A stretch of 64,000 nt of DNA from Agrobacterium tumefaciens (GCF_005221325.1 NZ_CP039888.1:372001-436000), one strand, 5' to 3'. Shown: positions 46,644 through 56,570, counted from the stretch's first letter. Translations and numbers: made by a program. Notes: a model not told the origin generated them from the letters alone.

Positions 46644-47597
46644 ATGGTTCACCACAGCGATTTGTCAGGCCGCGTTTCCGACGCGCCATCCAACAACTGG
46701 GTCTATCGGATTTTGCCGAGGTCCCTCTGGCCCTATGCGCAGCTGGCGCGGTGGGATCGTCCCATCGGCTGGCAATTATTGATGTGGCCGTGTTTCTGGG
46801 CCGCAGCCCTCGCCGCCAATGCGGCGGTGGCGGCTGGCGGCTTTTCCTGGGGCACGTTGATCTGGCATCTGGCGCTGTTCTTCATCGGATCGGTGGCGAT
46901 GCGCGGCGCGGGCTGCACCTATAACGATCTCGCCGACCACAAGATCGACATGGCCGTGGCGCGAACGCGCTCTCGACCCTTGCCTTCCGGTCGTGTAACC
47001 CGGATGCAGGCCAAGGTCTTTATCGTGCTGCAGGCGCTTGCCGGGCTTGTCGTGCTTTTACAGTTCAACGGCTTTGCGATCCTCACCGGCATAGCCTCGC
47101 TGGTCTTCGTAGCGATCTATCCCTTCGCCAAGCGCTTCACCAACTGGCCGCAATTTTTCCTTGGGCTCGCATTTTCCTGGGGTGCGCTGATGGGCTGGGC
47201 CGGACAGTTCGGTTCTCTCGCCTGGCCGGCTGTCCTGCTTTATGTCGGCTCCATCGCCTGGACGATCGGTTATGATACAATCTACGCCCATCAGGACAAG
47301 GAAGATGACACGGCGGTGGGCATCGGTTCGACCGCCCTGCTGTTTGGAGAAAACACACATCGCTGGCTGGTTTTCCTTTATGGCACAGCCCTCGTCATGA
47401 TTTTCCTGTCGTTCTGGACGGCGGGCGTTAACGTCATTGCCTATAGCGGCCTCGCCGCCGCCGCCGTCATGCTGTTCCGGCAGGTCTGGGTGCTCGATAT
47501 CGATGACGTCGACCAATGCCTCGTGCTGTTCAAATCCAACAACCGTGTCGGCGTGCTGATTTTCGCCGGTCTCATCCTGCCGCTGCTGCTGGCGTAA
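46644..47597 (+). CDS. ubiA: 4-hydroxybenzoate octaprenyltransferase
   Basis: A 317-residue integral membrane prenyltransferase that attaches the polyprenyl tail to 4-hydroxybenzoate in ubiquinone synthesis. The Asp-rich motifs are NDLADHKIDMAVARTRSRPL and DTIYAHQDKEDD, which bind Mg-diphosphate, and about eight hydrophobic helices follow each other. MLWPCFW-type text (LLMWPCFWAA) near the N-terminus is typical. It uses the chain made by ispB (25878). A bidirectional terminator separates it from the convergent DUF6101 gene. Confidence 0.95.
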   Translation: MVHHSDLSGRVSDAPSNNWVYRILPRSLWPYAQLARWDRPIGWQLLMWPCFWAAALAANAAVAAGGFSWGTLIWHLALFFIGSVAMRGAGCTYNDLADHKIDMAVARTRSRPLPSGRVTRMQAKVFIVLQALAGLVVLLQFNGFAILTGIASLVFVAIYPFAKRFTNWPQFFLGLAFSWGALMGWAGQFGSLAWPAVLLYVGSIAWTIGYDTIYAHQDKEDDTAVGIGSTALLFGENTHRWLVFLYGTALVMIFLSFWTAGVNVIAYSGLAAAAVMLFRQVWVLDIDDVDQCLVLFKSNNRVGVLIFAGLILPLLLA

Positions 47598-47618
47598 GCT
47601 GCGGGAATAGGGAATACG

Positions 47619-47653
47619 AAAAAGCCCGGTCGCGTCATCCGCGCCGGGCTTTT
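47619..47653. terminator. Bidirectional terminator between ubiA and DUF6101 gene
   Basis: AAAAAGCCCGG (47619-47629) pairs with CCGGGCTTTT (47644-47653). U-rich ends occur on both strands and the flanking genes converge. Confidence 0.82.
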
Positions 47654-47673
47654 GTGCTCTTGACTGAAGAAGA

Positions 47674-48240
47674 TCAGCTGCGGGCGATGATTTCCTTGCC
47701 CTCGATCTTCATGCTCATGCCGAGCGAGCCGGTGGAGCGGCGAACGAGGAAGCGCGGGCGGCGCTCTGCAAAATAGGAGTGGCGGCGGCGCGGGCGGGTA
47801 TTCTTGGTGCGCACCTTGCCGAGATGTTCTTCCAGCGGACGGGCAACGCCATCGGCTTCCACCATCAGCATGGGAATGCGGTAGGCCTCGGACCAGCTGC
47901 GCCAGTCGGCTGCGATATCGCAGAGATCATGAGCGACCAGCAGCGGAACGCAGAGGTCCGGATCGTCATGGTGAAGTTCCAGCGTCACGGTGACCTGGCC
48001 GTCGCCATGGTCGATGGCGCGGGCGGCGACACCCTTGAAGGCGCGGGCTGGCAAAGCGAAGGATAAAGGCAGGCCGGAAGAGGTGAGAACCTTTCTCAGA
48101 ACGGCGCCCCGTTCATCGAGAGTGACGGCGACATCGGTCGCGCCATTGCCTTTTCCATAGGTGACCTGTTGCGGAAAACGTGCCGGGTCTAACCTGAGTG
48201 TGGCGACGGCCCAGTCGGGCTTCAGAACGGTCTTGGTCAT
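47674..48240 (-). CDS. DUF6101-like conserved protein
   Basis: A 188-residue soluble protein with no signal peptide or membrane helix. The N-terminal part (LKPDWAVATLRLDPARFPQQ) is predicted beta-rich, with LELHHDDPDLCVPLLVAHD in the middle. The C-terminal third is basic (RTKNTRPRRRHSYFAERRP), suggesting nucleic-acid or membrane contact. I recall it as a family (DUF6101) confined to Rhizobiales; no function is known. The start at 48240 has only a weak ribosome site. Confidence 0.7.
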   Translation of the reverse strand: MTKTVLKPDWAVATLRLDPARFPQQVTYGKGNGATDVAVTLDERGAVLRKVLTSSGLPLSFALPARAFKGVAARAIDHGDGQVTVTLELHHDDPDLCVPLLVAHDLCDIAADWRSWSEAYRIPMLMVEADGVARPLEEHLGKVRTKNTRPRRRHSYFAERRPRFLVRRSTGSLGMSMKIEGKEIIARS

Positions 48241-48605
48241 GTTTAATCTACCCTTGTTTTACCTGAGAGCCGGTTTCCGGTCTTCTCATCGGGACTTTTC
48301 GTCCTCTGATGTCAGGAGATTATCCGCCGCATGTTCGAGACTGCTTAAAAATCGCGGTTAAGAAAACTTTGCATTCCCAAATGGTTAGCAAAACCCACTG
48401 TGGCATGGTTTCGCTTCGGTAAAGCAGATCGAGACAAAGCGATTTTTATCCCGGTCAAAACTGTGCTCTTTCAAGCTACGGGCAAGGCGCGTCATGCATA
48501 GTCATGCCAAGGCTTGCCGTGCGCCGGAATGGGCGCGCGAGGGGTGGATTCAAAACCGGAGCTTTGGTGTCCCGAGGGATGCGCGGCGCTCCAGGGGGCA
48601 TTCGG
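48241..48605. other. 365-bp divergent promoter region
   Basis: It lies between the DUF6101 gene (minus) and the DUF1217 gene (plus). The AT-rich part 48340-48400 is the likely promoter area. GGCAAG (48481) and CTTGCC (48511) form a loose inverted pair. No extra gene is supported; the frame of the DUF1217 gene is open back to 48504 but lacks a better start. Confidence 0.5.
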
Positions 48606-51044
48606 ATGGTATCGACTTTTCTCAGCTACGACCTCATCAACCGCGATATGAAGGCCAGCATTTCGCGCGTGTCGCAGCAGGGGCTCGTGGAGCGGCAGAC
48701 GAAATATTACAAGGAAAACATCGGCAATGTGAAAAGCGTCGATGAGTTCCTCGGTAACTACCAGCTCTATTCCTATGCCATGGACGCCTTCGGCCTCGGC
48801 GAGATGACCTATGCCAAGGCCTTCATGAAAAAGGTGCTCGACAGCGACCTGAACGACCAGAACAGCTTTGCCAACAAGCTGACTGACGAGCGCTACCGCG
48901 AGTTTGCCGCTGCCTTCAATTTCACCTCGTCAACAAAGACCGTGCAGACGGATGCCCAGCTCGACAAGATGATCGGGCTTTATGACACGTCGATCACCAA
49001 TTTGAACGACAGCCTTGCGGAAGAGACACGTTATTACAAGGCGATCATCGGCACGGTGACGAATGCCGATCAGTTGCTGCGCAACGACCGGACGCGCGCC
49101 TATATCTTTCAGGTCTTCAACATCGATGAGAAGACCTATTCCTACGCCCACATCAAGGGCTTGATGACGAGCGACGTCTCCGACCCGGATAGCTACATCA
49201 ACCAGAAATATGGTGCCGCCTATAATGACGCGGTCGAAAAACTGACGATGAAGGGCAATATCGAACTGCACGCGCAGGTCACGTCCCGGATTACGGCGAT
49301 CGACACCGCGCTGGCAGGCACGGGCTTGACCGCCGAGGAGCGTACGAAGCTCGAGGCGGAAAAGGTGACACGCCAGGACCAGCTGACCCAGCTCGAGGCC
49401 GTTCTGCCGCCAAAGGATCAATGGGACGCAAAACTCACCGCAATCAAGGCGGAGCAGACGACGCTGTCGAACACCGTCACGCAATATAATAAGATGGCGC
49501 AGCTTGCCGCCGCCTTCGAGTTCAAGAATGACGGTACGGTGGATGCCGGCGGGGCGCAGACGGCGGATAATCTCAAGGTCATGACGGATGCCTATATCAG
49601 CAGTGCGCCGCGCGTGACACCCACCGTCGCCACGCTGAACCGGGATTATTTCGAATCGAAGATCGGCTCGATCAAGACCGTGGACGAACTGACCTCGGAT
49701 GCGCGGCTTCTCAACTACATCAAGGTTGCCTTCGACCTGAACGACGTGACCACCGTGACGGCAACGATCAAGAACATCCTGACCAGCGATCTGAACGACC
49801 CGAACAATTACATCGCCACCTTTGGCAAAAATGATAAACGTTACATCGCCTTGAGAAACGCGTTCAACTTTCAGACCGATGGAACGCTGGCTTCAGGTAC
49901 GACACCCCAGACGACGACACAGACCGCGACCACCACCAGCGGCTACATGATCCATTATAATGACAAGGACGACGCTGCGGACGAAAAGGCGACCAAACTG
50001 TACAAGAGCGACATAAAAAGCGTCACGTCGGTCAAGGATTTCCTCGAAAGCAGCGCGGTCTATAATTATGCGCTGAAGGCCGTCGGCCTCGATCCGGCCA
50101 AGGTGAATCCCACCGATATCCGCAAGGTCCTTACCAGCGACCTGCAGGATAAGAAAAGCTACGTCTATACCCTGAAAGACGAGCGCTACGTCAAGCTGGC
50201 GGAGCTTTTCAATTTCGCATCCGACGGCAAGGTGGGGTCTCCGGTTCTGGCGCAGTCGGAAATAGAGATGCAGACCATGTCGGCCGACTACATCAAGAAA
50301 AAATCCGCTTTCGGCACGGAAAAGGACAAGGAAGCGGCCAAGAAGGAAGCGGAATATTTCACCGACGAGATGCAGAAGATCAAGACGCTCAAAGAGTTTC
50401 TGGCCAATGATCGCCTGACGAAGTTCGCGATGGAATCGCTCGGCATCGATCCGAAAAGCGTGACAAAGGTACAGCTCGAGAAAATATTCACCTCGACGCT
50501 GGACGATAGCGAAAGTTACGTCAACAAGGAGATGGATTCGGTTTTCCGCCGCCTCGTCACTGCCTTCAATTTCAATGCGGACGGCAGCCTTCTTCACGAG
50601 GATCGCAGCCTAATTCAGACGCGGCGCGGCCTTTACGAGACGCTGGATAATTATCTGACCCAGACGCTGGAAACGCAGGCGGGTGAAGAAAATGCCGGTG
50701 TGCGCCTCGCGCTCTATTTCAAGCGCATGGCGACGGGAACGACGTCCTATTACTCCATTCTTGCCGATACCGCGATCCAGAATTTCATCAACACCACCTT
50801 TGGTATTCCCGATGAACTCGGCAATGCGCCGGTCGATACGCAGGTGGCGATGATGAAGAAATATTTCGACATCAAGGACTTTCAGGATCCCGACAAGGTC
50901 AAGAAACTGATCTCCCGTTTCACCATCATGTATGATGACAAGCAGAACATCACCAATCCGATCATGGCGCTGTTCAACGGCAGCGGCTCGGTGGGCATCA
51001 GCGGCGACACGCTGCTAGCCGTCGCCTCGCTGCGGGCGCGATAG
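48606..51044 (+). CDS. Large protein with about five DUF1217 repeats
   Basis: An 812-residue acidic protein without a classical signal peptide. About five modules of roughly 85-100 residues share a plan: YYKxxIG..SVDEFL, YxYALKAFGL, TSDLxDxxSY and xxxFNFxxDG. They occur near 10-110, 136-310 (split by a coiled coil at about 225-300), 340-428, 462-545 and 580-665, with a diverged C-terminal unit. DUF1217 genes are found in rhizobial flagellar clusters, so a cell-surface or motility role is possible. No flagellar gene is adjacent here. The start is the ATG at 48606; upstream text is basic and unlike the family. Confidence 0.82.
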   Translation: MVSTFLSYDLINRDMKASISRVSQQGLVERQTKYYKENIGNVKSVDEFLGNYQLYSYAMDAFGLGEMTYAKAFMKKVLDSDLNDQNSFANKLTDERYREFAAAFNFTSSTKTVQTDAQLDKMIGLYDTSITNLNDSLAEETRYYKAIIGTVTNADQLLRNDRTRAYIFQVFNIDEKTYSYAHIKGLMTSDVSDPDSYINQKYGAAYNDAVEKLTMKGNIELHAQVTSRITAIDTALAGTGLTAEERTKLEAEKVTRQDQLTQLEAVLPPKDQWDAKLTAIKAEQTTLSNTVTQYNKMAQLAAAFEFKNDGTVDAGGAQTADNLKVMTDAYISSAPRVTPTVATLNRDYFESKIGSIKTVDELTSDARLLNYIKVAFDLNDVTTVTATIKNILTSDLNDPNNYIATFGKNDKRYIALRNAFNFQTDGTLASGTTPQTTTQTATTTSGYMIHYNDKDDAADEKATKLYKSDIKSVTSVKDFLESSAVYNYALKAVGLDPAKVNPTDIRKVLTSDLQDKKSYVYTLKDERYVKLAELFNFASDGKVGSPVLAQSEIEMQTMSADYIKKKSAFGTEKDKEAAKKEAEYFTDEMQKIKTLKEFLANDRLTKFAMESLGIDPKSVTKVQLEKIFTSTLDDSESYVNKEMDSVFRRLVTAFNFNADGSLLHEDRSLIQTRRGLYETLDNYLTQTLETQAGEENAGVRLALYFKRMATGTTSYYSILADTAIQNFINTTFGIPDELGNAPVDTQVAMMKKYFDIKDFQDPDKVKKLISRFTIMYDDKQNITNPIMALFNGSGSVGISGDTLLAVASLRAR

Positions 51045-51200
51045 GCGGGACGCGCGGGTGGACGATAAGGCGAGCTGGTTTGGCCGGCTCATGCTGACGA
51101 TAAAGGCGGAAACCTTCTCTCCGTCTGCGGTGCCGGATCATCCCCGGTACTCGCGGTGATGGCGGACGCTTGCATACCATGCCCGCATCCCGCCACCCGT

Positions 51201-52151
51201 TTACCACCCCGGCAGCATATGCCCGGCGCGCAGGCGCGGCATTTTGGGGTAGGTCTTCACATCATTGTCCATCTCATCGACGACGCTCATCGGTGAGATA
51301 TTGTCGAGGCAGGCGGTGATGTGGTCAGTAATGGCGTTCACCAGCGAGGGTGACAGGCCGGGGCGTTTCATCAGGCCGATCTGTACCGGGGGCAGCGGCG
51401 GGAACCCGTCTGAGGCGGTCAAAACCTTCATGCCGGTACGCAGCGCCGATTCCGGCAGTACCGAGACGGCCATGCCCGCCAGTACCGCAGCAGCGACCAC
51501 GGTGGAAGACCAGCTTGTGAAGAGGACCTGGTAGTCCCGCCCGTCGGCATCGAGCGCCGAACAGGCAAGCTGGCGCCAGTGGCAGTCGCGCCGCCCGACG
51601 GCGAGCGGCACCGGCGCGTCGTCCTTCAGCGGATGGTTGGCGGAGGCGACCCAGCAGAGCGGTTCTGTACGCACCACATCCGAGGAACGGGCGCGCGGAT
51701 TATGGGTGACGAGCGCTATATCCAGCTCGCCGCGCGCCATTTTTTCGGCAAGGCTGACTGAAGGTTCGCAGACGATATAAAGCTCGACATTCGGATGGGT
51801 CTTGGCGAAGCGCCCGATGATTTCAGGCATGTAGCGGTCGGCGTAATCGTCAGGGGTGCCGATGCGCAGCGTGCCCTCCAGCCGGTTGTCGTCGAAGGCG
51901 GCGATCGCCTCGTTGTTGAGGCGGATGATGCGGCGGGCGTAATTCATCAGCTTTTCGCCTTCCGCCGTCAGGCGGTTGCCGCGCCCGTCTTTTGCAAAGA
52001 GCTGTTTGCCGATGCGCTCTTCAAGCCGCCGCATCTGCATGGAGACGGCGGATTGCGTCTTGAAAACGCGGTCGGCGGCCTTGGTAAAGCTACCAGTATC
52101 GACGATGGCGATGAAGGTATGCAGCTGGTCTATGTCGAGAGGTGCGGACAT
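51201..52151 (-). CDS. LysR-family transcriptional regulator
   Basis: A 316-residue regulator. The N-terminal winged HTH is LDIDQLHTFIAIVDTGSFTK followed by KTQSAVSMQMRRLEERIG; the rest is a periplasmic-binding-protein-like sensor domain (RIGTPDDYADRYMP onward). The HTH text resembles LrhA/HexA-type regulators. It is divergent from the DUF1127 gene at 52354, with 202 bases between containing TTGAT...ATCAA (52174-52212), so it may control that gene and itself. The inducer is unknown. Confidence 0.9.
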   Translation of the reverse strand: MSAPLDIDQLHTFIAIVDTGSFTKAADRVFKTQSAVSMQMRRLEERIGKQLFAKDGRGNRLTAEGEKLMNYARRIIRLNNEAIAAFDDNRLEGTLRIGTPDDYADRYMPEIIGRFAKTHPNVELYIVCEPSVSLAEKMARGELDIALVTHNPRARSSDVVRTEPLCWVASANHPLKDDAPVPLAVGRRDCHWRQLACSALDADGRDYQVLFTSWSSTVVAAAVLAGMAVSVLPESALRTGMKVLTASDGFPPLPPVQIGLMKRPGLSPSLVNAITDHITACLDNISPMSVVDEMDNDVKTYPKMPRLRAGHMLPGW

Positions 52152-52353
52152 GGATGGCCATCCATCAGAATGATTGATGTCTCACATTAGAAACATTCGT
52201 TGGACTGATCAATAGTCTTGCGACATTTTGCCACCAAGCAAATCAGTATCAACCTGGGCCGACGAGACGTCTGGCCCCCAACCCAAGGCAGCTTCTCGCG
52301 CGTGGTGCGTCGGGGGCGGTGCCGCATCGTGCCGTTACGAAAGGATATGTATC

Positions 52354-52647
52354 ATGCGCACGGCAGAACGGAGAATGGAACTGGAACTCGCAACCGCACG
52401 GCCGGGAGACGCCTGGCGTCGCGCCGCTGTGCTGGGTGTTTCCGGCGTTAAAACCTTCGTCAAGCGCATCTACAATCGTATCGTGGCCAATGGCCTCACG
52501 GAACTTGATGACCGTCTTCTTGCCGATATCGGTCTGGTGCGGTCGGATGTCAGCGATGCTCTCAATACCGGCCTGTTGGAAGATCCGACGGCCCATCTCA
52601 CCCGGGCTGCACGCAAACGCGCGGTCACGCGTTTCAAGACAGTTTGA
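52354..52647 (+). CDS. DUF1127 small protein
   Basis: A 97-residue protein whose C-terminal half carries the DUF1127 motif (NRIVANGLTELDDRLLADIGL followed by RSDV), an Arg-rich amphipathic element linked in related bacteria to RNA binding, phosphate and carbon metabolism. The N-terminal 45 residues are longer than the usual 47-residue proteins. The ATG at 52354 follows AAAGGATATG. It is divergent from a LysR gene, recalling the LysR-DUF1127 control reported for VtlR of Brucella, though this LysR looks different. A terminator follows at 52739. Confidence 0.82.
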   Translation: MRTAERRMELELATARPGDAWRRAAVLGVSGVKTFVKRIYNRIVANGLTELDDRLLADIGLVRSDVSDALNTGLLEDPTAHLTRAARKRAVTRFKTV

Positions 52648-52738
52648 AATTCCGCCTCCGGCAGACCTCCAGCTGCCGGACGTGGCTTCCAGCCGCAAGG
52701 TTTTCCCCGCAGGGTGATTTGCCAATAACCCTGCCTTT

Positions 52739-52776
52739 GCCCGGTGTCAGGCCCCTCGGCCGCACCGGGCTTTTTT
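52739..52776 (+). terminator. Terminator between DUF1127 gene and gshA
   Basis: GCCCGGTG (52739-52746) pairs with CACCGGGC (52763-52770), then TTTTTT. The loop is itself partly paired (GGCC/GGCC). It is oriented for plus-strand transcripts. Confidence 0.85.
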
Positions 52777-52819
52777 ATGGCCCTGCCTTTCCTCAGCGAC
52801 GCAGTTTACCGGCGAAGCC

Positions 52820-54193
52820 TCAATACTGATATTCCTCGAATACCGGCAGCACCGAACCGCCCCAGCGGCCGTTGTAAAGCGCAAGCATATCTTCGGCGAG
52901 CGTGGTCTTCTTGGCCAGAACCTCGTCCAGCGACGACAGGAACACGGTCTCGTCCTGGCCTTCGCCATTCAGCCGCTTGCGGTTTTTCAGGCCGGTGCGG
53001 GAAATGTCGAGAACCTCACGGGCGATGCCGAGAAGCGGCTTGCCGGCAATCTCGGCCGAAAGCCCCTTGGCCGGTACGGCGTTACGAAGCGCGATCACCT
53101 CATCGAAGCTCCAGCCGGCGGTCAGCGCATCGGCAGCGTCAAGCGCTTGCCTGTCATAAAGAAGGCCAACCCAGAAAGCCGGCAGGGCGCAGATGCGCCT
53201 CCAAGGGCCACCATCGGCGCCGCGCATTTCGAGGAAACGCTTCAGGCGAACATCGGGGAAGAGCGTGGAGAGATGGTTCGTCCAGTCGCCCATGGTTGGT
53301 TCCCATGCGGCGATTTCGCCCTTCAGCGCACCGTTCATGAACTGGCGGAAGGTGACATGCGTGCAATCATGGTATTTGCCGTCGCGCACGATGAAATACA
53401 TCGGCACATCAAGCGCCCATTCGACATAATCCTTGAAGCCGAAATCGTCATGCAAGGTGAAGGGCAGCACACCGGAGCGGCGATTGTCGGTATCGCGCCA
53501 GATATCGCCGCGCCAGGAGAGGAGCCCGTTCGGCTTGCCTTCGGTAAAAGGCGAAGAGGCGAAAAGCGCCGTCGCCAGCGATTGCAGCTTCATGGAAACG
53601 CGCATCTTCTGGCGCATATCCGCTTCGGAGGAGAAGTCGAGGTTAACCTGGATGGTGCAGGTGCGGTACATCATGTCGAGACCCTTGGTCCCGACCTTCG
53701 GCATGTAGCGGGTCATGATCGCGTAGCGCGATTTCGGCATGCGCGGCGTCTCGTCGGAACTCCACAGTGGGCTGCCGCCGATGCCGAGGAAACGAATGCC
53801 CATCGGCTCTGCCACTTCCCGCAGCGTCGCCAGATGCTGGTTGGATTCCTTGCAGGTCTGGTGCAGGTTTTCGAGCGGTGCGCCCGACAGTTCGAACTGG
53901 CCACCGGGCTCGATCGAGATCGCGCCCATGCCGTGCTGCTCGCCAAGGCCGATGATGTTTTCACCGTCTATGATCGGCTCCCAGCCGAGCTTTTCCTGCA
54001 TGCCCTTCAAAAGGGCTGAAATGCTGGCCTCGCCGAAATAGGGAACCGGGCTGTTGTCCTCGCGGAAAAAGGCGAATTTTTCATGTTCGGTGCCGATGCG
54101 GAAATCCGCTTCAGCCCTGCAACCGCCCGCCAGATAGTCGGTAAGCTCCGTGACGGAGGAGAGGGGTGTCTGGTCGGTCGTGTCGCGTGCCAT
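52820..54193 (-). CDS. gshA: Glutamate--cysteine ligase (plant/alphaproteobacterial type)
   Basis: A 457-residue GCS2-type ligase, the first and rate-limiting enzyme of glutathione synthesis. Conserved segments include FRIGTEHEKFAF, SIEPGGQFELSGAPL, MTRYMPKVGTKGLDMMYRT and WRGDIWRDTDNRR. This plant-like GshA type is usual in alphaproteobacteria and unrelated in length to E. coli GshA (518). The ATG at 54193 has AAGGTAAG upstream. It lies 118 bases after rsmE on the same strand; gshB is not nearby. Confidence 0.94.
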   Translation of the reverse strand: MARDTTDQTPLSSVTELTDYLAGGCRAEADFRIGTEHEKFAFFREDNSPVPYFGEASISALLKGMQEKLGWEPIIDGENIIGLGEQHGMGAISIEPGGQFELSGAPLENLHQTCKESNQHLATLREVAEPMGIRFLGIGGSPLWSSDETPRMPKSRYAIMTRYMPKVGTKGLDMMYRTCTIQVNLDFSSEADMRQKMRVSMKLQSLATALFASSPFTEGKPNGLLSWRGDIWRDTDNRRSGVLPFTLHDDFGFKDYVEWALDVPMYFIVRDGKYHDCTHVTFRQFMNGALKGEIAAWEPTMGDWTNHLSTLFPDVRLKRFLEMRGADGGPWRRICALPAFWVGLLYDRQALDAADALTAGWSFDEVIALRNAVPAKGLSAEIAGKPLLGIAREVLDISRTGLKNRKRLNGEGQDETVFLSSLDEVLAKKTTLAEDMLALYNGRWGGSVLPVFEEYQY

Positions 54194-54311
54194 GGCTTAC
54201 CTTGTTATGACGTCAATGTTGCGGCGAGGCATATGATTGGCAGATAGGGCCGGATCGTATCCGGTGGCAAATGAATTTCTTTTAAAGATGCATGAAGGGT
54301 AATATTCCACC

Positions 54312-55049
54312 TCACTTCCAGTCGCCGATAACAGCCTGAATGACGGCGAGCGCTGCGACGGCGGCCGTATCGGCCCGCAATATACGCGGCCCGAGCGGTA
54401 TGGGGGTGACGAAGGCAAGGCTGCGCAGCAACTCCCTTTCCTCCTCGGAAAAACCGCCTTCAGGGCCGACAAGCAGGGCGATCTTGCGTTCCTTGACGGC
54501 CTGCAGAATCGGCAACGGATTTTGGCCCTCGTCGCCTTCGTCGCAATAGATGATGCGGCGGTCGTCCGGCCAGGTCTCCAGTATGTCCCTCAGCTTTACC
54601 GGTTCTGCCACCTCGGGCAGAGACAGAATGCCGCATTGTTCGGCGGCCTCGATGGCATTGGCGCGCAATTTTTCGGCGTTGTGGATCTTGCCCTGAACAT
54701 GCTGCGTCATCACCGGCTGCAGCAGGCCGGCACCCATCTCCACCGCTTTCTGCACCAGATAATCCATGCGCCCGACTTTCAGCGGCGCGAAGAGATAGTG
54801 CAGGTTCCCCGCATCCGGCTGCGGCCGCGTCTGTTCTAGAGGAACGAGGACGATCTTCTTGCGGCTCGGAAAGGCGAGCTTCGCCTTCCATTCGCCGTCA
54901 CGGCCGTTGAACAGCAGGATTTCCGCGCCGTCGGTCATGCGCAGCACATTGGCCAGATAGTTGAACTGTTCGCCCGTCGCCTCCTGCGCCACGCCCTCGG
55001 AAAGGGAGGCTTCGATGAACAGGCGTTGCATCCGGAAATTTGCGCGCAT
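54312..55049 (-). CDS. rsmE: 16S rRNA (uracil(1498)-N(3))-methyltransferase
   Basis: A 245-residue SPOUT-class methyltransferase that modifies U1498 in the 3' minor domain of 16S rRNA. The knot motifs are [17 protein letters not shown] and [16 protein letters not shown], the SAM-binding trefoil. An N-terminal PUA-like domain ([21 protein letters not shown]) precedes. Starts at 55049 or 55031 are both possible. It is 18 bases from the phosphate transporter stop and is probably cotranscribed with it. Confidence 0.94.
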   Translation of the reverse strand: MRANFRMQRLFIEASLSEGVAQEATGEQFNYLANVLRMTDGAEILLFNGRDGEWKAKLAFPSRKKIVLVPLEQTRPQPDAGNLHYLFAPLKVGRMDYLVQKAVEMGAGLLQPVMTQHVQGKIHNAEKLRANAIEAAEQCGILSLPEVAEPVKLRDILETWPDDRRIIYCDEGDEGQNPLPILQAVKERKIALLVGPEGGFSEEERELLRSLAFVTPIPLGPRILRADTAAVAALAVIQAVIGDWK

Positions 55050-55067
55050 GGGATTTCGGTTTCAGGG

Positions 55068-56570
55068 TCAGAGGAAAAGGAATGACAGGAGCCAGTAGAG
55101 CAGTGCCGCAAGTGTTGCGCTCGCGGGGACGGTGACGACCCAGGCGGCGATGATCGTCATGAAATGCGAGCGCCGGACAAGATAACGGCGGCGCACCTCG
55201 GACGGATTGTCCAGATATCTAGGGGTACGGCGGGGTTCGCCCGCTGACTGGACGAGTTCCTGCCGCCGTCGCGAGGCCTGTGTGTACCATTCGCGGAAGA
55301 AGCCGACACCGAACACCGCGCCGATCGCCGTATGGGTGGTGCTAACAGGCAGACCGAAGCGCGAGGCGACGAGAACGGTGAGCGCCGTGGCCACGGAAAC
55401 GCAGAAGGCGCGCATCGGATTGAGCTTGGTGATCTGTTCACCGACAAGGCGGATCAGGCGTGGGCCGTAGAGAAGAATACCGCACGACAGCCCGAAAGCG
55501 CCGACCAGCATCACCCAGAGCGGTGCGCGCGCGGATGTCTGCACCGCTTCGTCATGCAAGGCCCGCACGATGGCCACGACAGGGCCAATGGCGTTCGAAA
55601 CGTCATTCGCCCCATGGGCAAAGGACATCAGGCCGGCGGCGAGAACGAGCGGCCACTGGAACAGTATCCGCAGCGACTGGTTGCGGTTTTCCAACCCTTC
55701 CGATTGTTTGCGAATGATCGGCACGCAGAGCCGCCAGGCGACAAGGCCCGTCACGAGCCCGATCACGCTGGCGTGGCCAAGGGACACATGCATGAGCTGG
55801 CGCAACCCGACCCAGATGAGATAGGCCATGAAAACGCCGGCCATCAGGCCAATGAGAACCGGAACCCACAGCCGGGCCGAGCCGATCTTGTCGTCGCGAT
55901 AGATGATGAATTCCTTGATGAAAGCAAGAATGGCGATGGCTATGGCGGCGCTGATGAAGGGGGCAAGCACCCAGGCAAACGCGATGCTGCCGAGCGAGAG
56001 CCACTCGACCGCTTTCGCCCCATAGGCTGCCATGCCCGCGCCGGCAACCCCGCCGACCACCGTGTGGGTGGTGGAAATCGGTGCTCTGGTCCAGGTCGAT
56101 ATGTTGACGAGAAGGCCGGCGGCGAGAAGCGCCGAGAGCATCGCCCAGGAAAATGCAGTCCTGTCTGGAATGGTCTCAACGTTGATGATGCCGCTCGAAA
56201 TGGTCTCGACGACATTGCCGCCGGTGATCAGCGCGCCCGCGATCTCGCAGACAGCGGCGACCATGAGCGCGACGGCAAGCGGCATCGCCTTGGCGCCGAC
56301 CGCGGGGCCGACATTGTTCGTTACGTCGTTCGCACCGATATTGATGGCCATGTAGGCGCCGATGGCGACGGCCGCGATGATGATGACGGAGCCCGCGGTG
56401 CCGGTGACGAAAGCGCCGGCGAAGACGGCCGCGAGCACAACGAACATGAACCCCGCGCCAAGGCCGGCAAGCTGCTGCGTGACATGCAGCGTCGCTTCTT
56501 CGACACGGGTAATCTTGTCGAGATCCTTGTCGAGCGTCGGCTTCATGTTCGATGGCGGCTTCGTTGCCAT
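55068..56570 (-). CDS. pit: PiT-family inorganic phosphate transporter
   Basis: A 500-residue inner-membrane permease for low-affinity, proton-coupled phosphate (metal-phosphate) uptake. It has about ten hydrophobic helices and the two inverted PiT signatures: GANDVTNNVGPAVGAKAM in the N-half and GANDVSNAIGPVVAIV in the C-half. The N-terminal 35 residues are cytosolic and charged. The ATG at 56570 has GAGGTGTGA upstream. It leads the pit-rsmE-gshA run. No PhoU-like (DUF47) regulator gene is adjacent, which is unusual for many Pit genes. Confidence 0.9.
   Translation of the reverse strand: MATKPPSNMKPTLDKDLDKITRVEEATLHVTQQLAGLGAGFMFVVLAAVFAGAFVTGTAGSVIIIAAVAIGAYMAINIGANDVTNNVGPAVGAKAMPLAVALMVAAVCEIAGALITGGNVVETISSGIINVETIPDRTAFSWAMLSALLAAGLLVNISTWTRAPISTTHTVVGGVAGAGMAAYGAKAVEWLSLGSIAFAWVLAPFISAAIAIAILAFIKEFIIYRDDKIGSARLWVPVLIGLMAGVFMAYLIWVGLRQLMHVSLGHASVIGLVTGLVAWRLCVPIIRKQSEGLENRNQSLRILFQWPLVLAAGLMSFAHGANDVSNAIGPVVAIVRALHDEAVQTSARAPLWVMLVGAFGLSCGILLYGPRLIRLVGEQITKLNPMRAFCVSVATALTVLVASRFGLPVSTTHTAIGAVFGVGFFREWYTQASRRRQELVQSAGEPRRTPRYLDNPSEVRRRYLVRRSHFMTIIAAWVVTVPASATLAALLYWLLSFLFL

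Noticed and set aside
52339..52360. Riboswitch before the DUF1127 gene
   Set aside because: The leader has GC-rich pairing potential but no recognisable aptamer core.
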